Positions 58,675 through 64,000 of a stretch of 64,000 bases of DNA are shown one piece after another. The stretch is taken from positions 558,001 to 622,000 of the forward strand of contig QWDA01000001.1 in NCBI GenBank assembly GCA_003605175.1, written 5' to 3'. This DNA comes from Paracoccaceae bacterium (lineage in GTDB: Bacteria > Pseudomonadota > Alphaproteobacteria > Rhodobacterales > Rhodobacteraceae). The translations under genes were made by a program, and so were the position numbers. The notes below the pieces were generated by a model. The model saw only the letters and a program-made list of their open reading frames with translations. It did no database searches and had not been told where the DNA came from. Each line of letters starts with the position of its first letter. The first letter of the stretch is position 1.

Positions 58675-59568
58675 TCAACGCTTATCGAACGCCAGCACCG
58701 CACAGCGCCGCAATGCCTCGACGGCGGGCAGCGGCGTGCCTCGGTTCTGTGTCACCAAAACCATCGAATGTTCAAGTGTCGGTTTCACCAGAGGCAGGGC
58801 AATCGTGCCCGGCGGCTGGCCGAGATCGCTGACCAGGACCTCGGGCAGGATCGTCGCGCCAAGGCCGTGGGCGGCGGTCAGCATGGCGCTGCCCAGCTCG
58901 TCGGTTTCGGCCACGAGTTCGGGGTTGCAGCCGATCTCGCGGAACACCCGGTCGATGATCTGGCGGTTCTGCATGCCGGGCTCCAGAAGGCAGAGCGGCA
59001 GCGCGGCGGCTTCCTCCCAGGTCGCCACGCCGCTTTGTCGCGGCGCGATCGCCAGGGGCGCGAGCAGGACGTAGTGCTCGTCATAAAGGCGGTTGATCAC
59101 CTGGGTCTCGCCGCGTGCCGCATCGCTGTAGGTCAGGCCCGCATCGAGACTGCCATCCTCCAGCCGCTTGCCGATCTCCTGCGCGGTGGTGGTCTCGACC
59201 CGTACCCGTACCCGCGGATGGTGGTTGTGCAGATCGCTTGCCAGCCGTGCGGCAGCGGCGACGGCGGTTGGGACGGTGCCGAGCCGCAGCGGGCCGGAGA
59301 TATCGGATTTCGCCGCGCGGATGATTTCCTCGAGCGAGCGCACCTCCTCGAGGATCTCGCGGGCATGGCGCACGATCGCCTCGCCTTCCTCGGTCAGGCC
59401 CTGGAAACGGTTGCCGCGCAAGACGATCGGCGTGTCGAGCCGTTCCTCCAGCTTGCGGATGCGCATCGAGAACGCCGGCTGCGAAACGCCGCACTCGTCG
59501 GCGGCCCGCGCGAAATGCCGGTGCCGGGCGAGGGCCGAGAGGAATTTCAGGTCGCGCAGCTCAAGCAT
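58675..59568 (-). CDS. LysR-family regulator (FdsR-like position)
   Basis: A 297-residue LysR protein: HTH LKFLSALARHRHFARAADECGVSQPAFSMRI (two parts) and a periplasmic-binding-like sensor domain with GTIALPLV near the end. Located immediately upstream of the formate dehydrogenase genes on the same strand, the place where fdsR is found in other bacteria; FdsR responds to formate. It is divergent from the CoA-ligase genes, so it may act on both sides. Confidence 0.9.
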   Translation of the reverse strand: MLELRDLKFLSALARHRHFARAADECGVSQPAFSMRIRKLEERLDTPIVLRGNRFQGLTEEGEAIVRHAREILEEVRSLEEIIRAAKSDISGPLRLGTVPTAVAAAARLASDLHNHHPRVRVRVETTTAQEIGKRLEDGSLDAGLTYSDAARGETQVINRLYDEHYVLLAPLAIAPRQSGVATWEEAAALPLCLLEPGMQNRQIIDRVFREIGCNPELVAETDELGSAMLTAAHGLGATILPEVLVSDLGQPPGTIALPLVKPTLEHSMVLVTQNRGTPLPAVEALRRCAVLAFDKR

Positions 59569-59685
59569 GGGTCCGTGGTCCGGCTGGGGCGTCTCTCTTA
59601 TCGCCCGCTGCGGCGTGGGGTGCAATTCCGCGCTGCCGGAACGGTCAACCCGCCCGAAGGTTGCGTTGACGAACCGGGCAAATTC

Positions 59686-59695
59686 TGGCATACCA
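59686..59695. promoter_or_regulatory. TGGCATACCA, near-palindrome upstream of the CoA-ligase operon
   Basis: Differs from the perfect TGGTATACCA by one base and is followed by a further half, GATACCA (59696-59702). It lies 39 bases before the ligase beta start, in the divergent lysR/ligase promoter region. Confidence 0.5.
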
Positions 59696-59734
59696 GATAC
59701 CAAACGGCGCAGGTCCGGACCAGGGGGGAAGCGG

Positions 59735-60898
59735 ATGCTCTTGTCGGAGTACAAGTCGAAGGAACTCGTGGCCCAGTACGGGATGCCGATTCCCGAAGGC
59801 CGGATCGCCGCCACGCCGGAAGAGGCGGAGGCCCGCTGCCGTGAGATCAGGGCCGAGAAATACGTGGTCAAGGCGCAGATCGCGGCCGGCGGGCGGGGTC
59901 TTGGCGGTGGCATCCGCTTTGCCGCGACGCCGTCTTCGGTGGCCGAGGAGGCGCGGCGGCTTCTGGGCTCGAAGCTGGTGACGGCACAGACCGGTCCGGA
60001 CGGCGAGGAAATCGCCTCGGTCTATGTCGAGGCGGCGATGACCCTGAAGGAAAGTTTCTATATCGGTTTCGCGCTCGACCCGCGTTCGGGCGCGCCGCTC
60101 CTCCTCGCCTCCGACCAGGGCGGTGTGGAGTTCGAGGAGCGCGCACGGATGGACCCGGAGGCCGTCCGCACGCTGGCGCTGGACGGGGCGGGCGACGCCG
60201 ACAGGGCGGCGCTCGCCGAGTTCCTCGCCGGCATCGGCATCGCCGACGTCGCGGCGGTCGATGCGGTGATGGCCGCGCGCCGCGCCTTCGTCGAGACGGA
60301 CATGCTGCTCCTCGAGATCAACCCCTTCGCCCGGACCGACAAGGGGGACTGGCTCGCCATCGACGCCAAGATCTCGCTCGACAAGAACGCGGCCTTCCGC
60401 CACCCGGAATACGAGACCCTCGCCTCGGACGACGAACTGGTGGGCATCGAGCGCGAGGCACAGAAGAGCGACATCAACCTCGTGAAGCTCGACGGCGATA
60501 TCGGCGTCGTGGTGAACGGCGCGGGGCTCGGCCTTGCCACCAACGACATGATCGTCGATGCCGGCGGCGAACCGGCGAACTTCATGGACCTCCGCACCAC
60601 GGCGACCAGTTTCGACATCGCCAAGGGGGTTGACCTGATCCTCAAGGATCCGAATGTGAAAGTGGTGCTCCTGAACGTTCATGGCGGCGGCATGACGGTC
60701 TGCGACACGGTGGCCGAGGGCGTGGCCTTCGCCTATGCCCGGGCTCAGAAGAAGCCGCCCGTGGTGGCGCGGCTGGCCGGACAGAACGCCGATTGGGGGC
60801 ACCGGATCCTGAAGGACCGGAAAGTGCCGGTCGAGACTTACGGCACGATGGGCGAGGCGGTGAAGCGCGCGGTCGAGCTTGCCAGGGGAGGGCGCTGA
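59735..60898 (+). CDS. ADP-forming acyl-CoA ligase beta subunit, SucC-like
   Basis: A 387-residue ATP-grasp/CoA-ligase protein. MLLSEYKSKELVAQYGMPIPEG and VVKAQIAAGGRGLGGG give the ATP-grasp part; LLEINPFA binds Mg-ATP; NGAGLGLATNDMI and NVHGGGM near the end are as in SucC and malate-CoA ligase. The main sucCD genes normally sit with the 2-oxoglutarate dehydrogenase genes; this copy stands in an oxalate/formate cluster and is divergent from lysR, so a non-succinate substrate is likely. GGGGGGAA precedes ATG 59735. Confidence 0.88.
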   Translation: MLLSEYKSKELVAQYGMPIPEGRIAATPEEAEARCREIRAEKYVVKAQIAAGGRGLGGGIRFAATPSSVAEEARRLLGSKLVTAQTGPDGEEIASVYVEAAMTLKESFYIGFALDPRSGAPLLLASDQGGVEFEERARMDPEAVRTLALDGAGDADRAALAEFLAGIGIADVAAVDAVMAARRAFVETDMLLLEINPFARTDKGDWLAIDAKISLDKNAAFRHPEYETLASDDELVGIEREAQKSDINLVKLDGDIGVVVNGAGLGLATNDMIVDAGGEPANFMDLRTTATSFDIAKGVDLILKDPNVKVVLLNVHGGGMTVCDTVAEGVAFAYARAQKKPPVVARLAGQNADWGHRILKDRKVPVETYGTMGEAVKRAVELARGGR

Positions 60899-60899
60899 G

Positions 60900-61808
60900 A
60901 TGGCGATCTACGTGGACAGCGGCACTAGGGTGCTCGTGCAGGGCATGACCGGCCGCGCCGGAACCTTCTACACCGACCAGGCGATGCGCTATGCGCCGAC
61001 CTATGTGGCCGGCGTCCGGCCCGGCAAGGGCGGGTCGAAACATCTGGGCCTGCCGGTCTTCCACGGTGTCGCCGAGGCGAAGGCCGAGACCGGCGCCACC
61101 GCGAGCCTCGTCGTGGCGCCGGCCGACAAGGCCGCGGCCGCCATGATCGAGGCGATCGAGGCCGAACTCGACGTTGTGGTCTGCGTGACCGAACGGGTGC
61201 CGCAGCACGACATGAGCCGGGTGAAGGCGGCGCTCGCCGGATCGAAGACCGCGCTTATCGGGCCGAATTCGCAGGGCATCCTGACGCCGGGCCAGTGCAA
61301 GATCGGTGTCATGCCCACGCGCGACGCGAAACCCGGCCCGGTGGGCATCGCCTCGCGTTCGGCCTCGCTCACTTCCGAGGTGCTGGCGCGCTGCTCGGCG
61401 GCGGATCTCGGCCAGTCAACCACCGTCGGCGTCGGCGGCGATACGCTCCATGGCATCGGCTTCGTCGATTGCCTGAAACGGTTCCGCGAGGATGACGAGA
61501 CCAGGGTCGTCGTCCTCGTGGGCGAGATCGGCGGCACCGAGGAGGAGGACGCGGCCGAATACCTCTCCTCGCTCGACTACGGCAAGCCCGTGGTGGCGCT
61601 GGTCGTGGGCCGCCATGCGCCCGTGGGGCGCCGGATGGGGCATGCCGGCACCCTCTCGATCTTCGGTCTGCCGAGTGCCAAGGAGAAGATCGCCTGCCTG
61701 ACCCGGTCAGGGGTGCAGATCGCCCAGAGCCCGGACGAGGTCGCCCCGGCGATCCTTTCCGCGCTGGCCGCGCAGAATGCGGTTCAATCCGAGTCCGTTG
61801 CGGGGTAG
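60900..61808 (+). CDS. ADP-forming acyl-CoA ligase alpha subunit, SucD-like
   Basis: A 302-residue SucD relative. VQGMTGRAGTFY binds CoA and His248 in RRMGHAG is the phosphorylated histidine, so it should be active. Substrate-side motifs depart from SucD: GPNSQG instead of GPNCPG, RSASLTSE instead of RSGTLTYE, and GGDTLHGIGF instead of the usual GGDP..GT.F. These suggest another carboxylic acid, such as oxalate or formate. One base separates its ATG from the beta subunit stop. Confidence 0.88.
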   Translation: MAIYVDSGTRVLVQGMTGRAGTFYTDQAMRYAPTYVAGVRPGKGGSKHLGLPVFHGVAEAKAETGATASLVVAPADKAAAAMIEAIEAELDVVVCVTERVPQHDMSRVKAALAGSKTALIGPNSQGILTPGQCKIGVMPTRDAKPGPVGIASRSASLTSEVLARCSAADLGQSTTVGVGGDTLHGIGFVDCLKRFREDDETRVVVLVGEIGGTEEEDAAEYLSSLDYGKPVVALVVGRHAPVGRRMGHAGTLSIFGLPSAKEKIACLTRSGVQIAQSPDEVAPAILSALAAQNAVQSESVAG

Positions 61809-61838
61809 CAAGGCCCGAAGACTGACGGGAGACTTGCG

Positions 61839-62816
61839 ATGACTTCCATGCGGATCGTGGACTGCGCCGAGCCGGGCGGCCCGGAAGTGCTGGTGCCGGG
61901 CGAACGGGAGAAGCCGGCACCGGGGCCGGGCGAAGTGCTGATCGCCGTGGCGGCGGCGGGCGTGAACGGCCCCGACCTCGTGCAGCGGCGCGGGCATTAC
62001 CCGCCGCCCGAGGGCGCCTCCGATCTCCTCGGCCTCGAGGTCTCCGGCACCGTGGCCGAGCTGGGCGAGGGCGTGACCGGCTGGGCGGTGGGCGATCAGG
62101 TCTGCGCGCTGACGAATGGCGGCGGATATGCCGAGTTCGTCGCGGTGGACGCGGGCCATGTGCTGCCGGTCCCCGAAGGCGTCTCGCTCGAGGATGCGGG
62201 CGGGCTTTGCGAAACGTATTTCACGGTCTGGAGCAACGTGTTCCACGGTCATGAGGTGCCCGAGGGCGCGCGGTTCCTCGTTCATGGCGGCGCGGGCGGC
62301 ATCGGCTCGACCGCGGTGCAGCTCGGGGCGGCGCTGGGGCTCGAGGTGCTGACGACGGTGGGGGCTCCGGATGAGGCGGAGTTTGCGGTGGAGCTGGGCG
62401 CGGCGCGGGCGATCAACTTCCGGCGGGAGGATTTCGTCGAGGTGGTGCGCGAGGCCGGCGGCGCCGACATCATTCTCGACATCATCGGCGGCGACTACAT
62501 CGCGCGGAACTTCAAGGCGGCCCGCCACGACGCGCGGATCATCCAGCTGGCCTTCAACGCGGGCAGCAAGGTCGAGATCAACCTCATGCCCATCATGTTG
62601 AAAAGGCTGAACTATACCGGATCGACCCTGCGCTCGCGCGCGCCCGCCTTCAAGGCGGCGGTGGCGGCGGCGCTGCGCAAGAACGTCTGGCCGCTCTTCG
62701 CCGCCGGGCGTCTCCGGCCGGTGACGCACAAGATCCTGTCGCTCGACCAGGCGGCCGAGGCGCATGCGCTGATGGAGGCAGCGACGCATCGCGGGAAGAT
62801 CCTGCTGAAGCCCTGA
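61839..62816 (+). CDS. NAD(P)H:quinone oxidoreductase, PIG3 family
   Basis: A 325-residue zinc-free medium-chain dehydrogenase: AAGVNGPDLVQRRGHYPPP, GLEVSGTV, and the NADPH motif VHGGAGGIGSTAVQL near 148. The PIG3 type reduces quinones or detoxifies carbonyls. It lies 30 bases after the ligase alpha gene with GGGAG before the ATG, so it may be transcribed with it, though it has no obvious role in oxalate use. Confidence 0.9.
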   Translation: MTSMRIVDCAEPGGPEVLVPGEREKPAPGPGEVLIAVAAAGVNGPDLVQRRGHYPPPEGASDLLGLEVSGTVAELGEGVTGWAVGDQVCALTNGGGYAEFVAVDAGHVLPVPEGVSLEDAGGLCETYFTVWSNVFHGHEVPEGARFLVHGGAGGIGSTAVQLGAALGLEVLTTVGAPDEAEFAVELGAARAINFRREDFVEVVREAGGADIILDIIGGDYIARNFKAARHDARIIQLAFNAGSKVEINLMPIMLKRLNYTGSTLRSRAPAFKAAVAAALRKNVWPLFAAGRLRPVTHKILSLDQAAEAHALMEAATHRGKILLKP

Positions 62817-62836
62817 GGGGCCGGAATCCGCGGCGC

Positions 62837-62869
62837 ACAACCCGTACACAACCTGTACACAACCCGTAC
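62837..62869. repeat. three tandem 11-bp repeats (ACAACCYGTAC)
   Basis: Units at 62837-62847, 62848-62858 and 62859-62869; the middle one has T for C at position 7. Eleven bases is one helical turn, so a protein could bind all three on one face. They lie 20 bases after the quinone oxidoreductase stop and just before the second palindromic repeat. Confidence 0.6.
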
Positions 62870-62908
62870 ACCGGCGTGCACGGTTCCTCGGCCCCAACGA
62901 GCAGCGGG

Positions 62909-63080
62909 AGCCGGGCGAGCGCCTGCCCGTGGGATGGCGCCGCAACACTTGAGCGGGGCACTTTATCTCTCAAGTCCGCTGCACAGACGTTCGGCGCGGA
63001 ACGTGACCAAGGCGCCAGCCCGTGGGGACGGGCAGGCGCTCGCCCGGCGGCCCGTGCCGGGCCTTGATTCCGGGCGGGGG
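62909..63080. repeat. dispersed palindromic repeat, copy 2
   Basis: About 172 bases matching 17724-17894. The inverted arms are perfect here: 62910-62930 and 63028-63048 (21 bp). The inner 97 bases are less conserved but alignable, including GGGATGGCGC, CTTTATC and GCGCCAGCCCG. No coding frame inside. Confidence 0.75.
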
Positions 63081-63116
63081 ATCTCTTTCGACGTACTGGA
63101 AGTTGGAGCGCCGCTT

Positions 63117-63689
63117 TCAGCGGTTCGCACCCGGAATCCACAAGACATCCGCGCGGCCGTCGTCATTGGCGATGCGGGCGGCGCAGAAGAACCAGTCGGA
63201 GAGGCGGTTGAGGAAGGTCACCGCGTGCGGGTTGACCTGTTCCGTCGCCGCAAGCTCCACCGCGAGGCGCTCGGCGCGGCGGGCGACGGTGCGGCAATGG
63301 TGGAGATGCGCCGCGAGCGGGCTGCCGGCGGGCAGGATGAAGGAGCGCAAGGGCGCGAGAACGGCGGTCATCGCGTCGATCTCGGTCTCGAGCCGGGCGG
63401 TCTGGCCCCCGGTCATCCTGAGGGGCGGGTATTCGGCCGCCGCGTCGCCCTCGAGATCGGGGCGGCAGAGATCGGCGCCGAGATCGAACAGGTCGTTCTG
63501 GATCACCGAGAGCCGCGAGTCGAGATCGCCCTCGGCATGGAGCCGGGCGAGGCCGACGACCGAGTTCAGCTCGTCCGCGGTGCCGTAGGCGGTGACGCGC
63601 GGACTGTACTTGGCCACCCGGTCGCCATTGCCGAGCGCGGTGTCGCCGGCATCGCCGGTACGGGTATAGATCTTGTTCAGGACAACCAT
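63117..63689 (-). CDS. cob(I)yrinic acid a,c-diamide adenosyltransferase, PduO type
   Basis: A 190-residue ATP:cob(I)alamin adenosyltransferase of the PduO/EutT trimer family: KIYTRTGDAGDTALGNGDRV binds ATP, and CRTVARRAERLAVEL and FLNRLSDWFFCAAR close the site. It makes adenosylcobalamin. ATG 63689 has GGAGG five bases ahead; its first bases overlap the end of the preceding small gene, so they form an operon. Confidence 0.94.
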   Translation of the reverse strand: MVVLNKIYTRTGDAGDTALGNGDRVAKYSPRVTAYGTADELNSVVGLARLHAEGDLDSRLSVIQNDLFDLGADLCRPDLEGDAAAEYPPLRMTGGQTARLETEIDAMTAVLAPLRSFILPAGSPLAAHLHHCRTVARRAERLAVELAATEQVNPHAVTFLNRLSDWFFCAARIANDDGRADVLWIPGANR

Positions 63690-63690
63690 C

Positions 63691-63897
63691 TCAGCCTCCG
63701 CTTCCCCTCCAGGCGACATAGGCGAGGATCAGCATCACCGCAACGAACTGCGCCGCGATCCGGTAGCGCATCAGCCGATTGGCATGTTTGCGGTTGAACT
63801 CGCCGCCCTTGCCGAAGCCGCCGATGCCCAGCATCAGGATCCCCAGCACCACGAGGCAGGCGAGCGTGACGACGATCAGGAACGGGTCGGACATCAT
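63691..63897 (-). CDS. twin transmembrane small protein
   Basis: A 68-residue protein with helices at about 6-26 and 46-62 and GFGKGGEFNRKHANRLMRYRI between them, the Hig1-like twin-transmembrane pattern common upstream of the adenosyltransferase gene in alphaproteobacteria. AAGGAG precedes ATG 63897. Some Hig1 relatives associate with cytochrome oxidase; no role is established here. Confidence 0.8.
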   Translation of the reverse strand: MMSDPFLIVVTLACLVVLGILMLGIGGFGKGGEFNRKHANRLMRYRIAAQFVAVMLILAYVAWRGSGG

Positions 63898-63964
63898 CTT
63901 GTCTCTCCTTTCCGTCCCACCTAGCAGCGCCGGGCGGGAATGCGAACGGTCAAGGCGTCGCGGG

Positions 63965-64000
63965 TCAGCTCCGGCCCAGCACCCGGTCGAGCAGCCGTGT
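63965..64000 (-). CDS. possible C-terminal end of a gene running off the right edge
   Basis: On the minus strand the last 36 bases read in frame TRLLDRVLGRS followed by TGA. Position upstream of the small membrane gene fits the end of another gene, but eleven residues are not enough to identify it. Confidence 0.3.
   Translation of the reverse strand, partial: TRLLDRVLGRS

Noticed and set aside
59735-61808. Considered as the TCA-cycle succinyl-CoA synthetase
   Set aside because: Context is oxalate/formate catabolism, no sucAB or mdh is adjacent, and the alpha-subunit substrate motifs differ from SucD.
62837-62869. Tandem repeats considered as a CRISPR array
   Set aside because: Units are 11 bases with no spacers, and no cas gene is present.

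Overview
The window looks like chromosomal DNA of a high-GC alphaproteobacterium of the Rhodobacteraceae/Paracoccaceae type. Evidence: the gene order dusB(nifR3)-ntrB-ntrC-ntrY-ntrX-trkA-trkH-hfq-hflX; an IspD-IspF fusion; an NtrC without the sigma-54 contact loop, as described for Rhodobacter capsulatus; a GapR (DUF2312) protein; and a SqrR/BigR-type ArsR regulator beside YeeE genes. I see no rRNA, tRNA, CRISPR array, phage or transposase gene.

Layout. 1-5.3 kb: end of a peptide-type ABC ATPase gene, an aldehyde dehydrogenase, a 3-hydroxyisobutyrate dehydrogenase family gene and a membrane-anchored penicillin-acylase family hydrolase. 5.3-10.5 kb: a lipoprotein, an orphan FliM/FliN-like protein with a Pro/Leu/Asp repeat tail, and a response regulator / small membrane protein / SSSF-type histidine kinase operon. 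10.8-16.5 kb: DUF1428 and a divergent MarR regulator, SufT-like protein, periplasmic GDPD, tadA, uvrB. 16.5-17.9 kb: an AT-richer insertion with one unfamiliar, possibly proteasome-fold gene, followed by a palindromic repeat that recurs at 62.9 kb. 18-23.1 kb: YeeE pair with its regulator, a FadB-like protein with altered hydratase residues, and gapR. 23.2-25.4 kb: pncC-pgpA-ispDF. 25.5-37.3 kb: the nitrogen-regulation, potassium and hfq block. 37.5-39.3 kb: rpsB-tsf. 39.8-43 kb: a LuxR-type solo and a large outer-membrane protein combining a C-type lectin domain with a C-terminal barrel.

The most coherent system is 43.2-61.8 kb, an oxalate/formate catabolic island. It holds a tripartite tricarboxylate-type transporter (tctCBA), a universal stress protein, formate-THF ligase (fhs), a stand-alone ALDH1L1-type formyltransferase/hydrolase, formyl-CoA transferase (frc), oxalyl-CoA decarboxylase (oxc), a GntR/FCD regulator, a NAD-dependent formate dehydrogenase (fdsA plus a fused FdsG-FdsB subunit), a LysR regulator and a divergent succinyl-CoA-synthetase-like alpha/beta pair. 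Oxalate would be taken up, activated by Frc or the ligase pair, decarboxylated by Oxc to formyl-CoA, and the formate either oxidised to CO2 with NADH or loaded on tetrahydrofolate. TGGTAT..ATACCA-type palindromes occur in front of gntR, the formate dehydrogenase operon and the ligase operon, suggesting one shared regulator.

The window closes with a PIG3-type quinone oxidoreductase, three 11-bp tandem repeats, the second copy of the palindromic repeat, a cobalamin adenosyltransferase and a small two-helix membrane protein.
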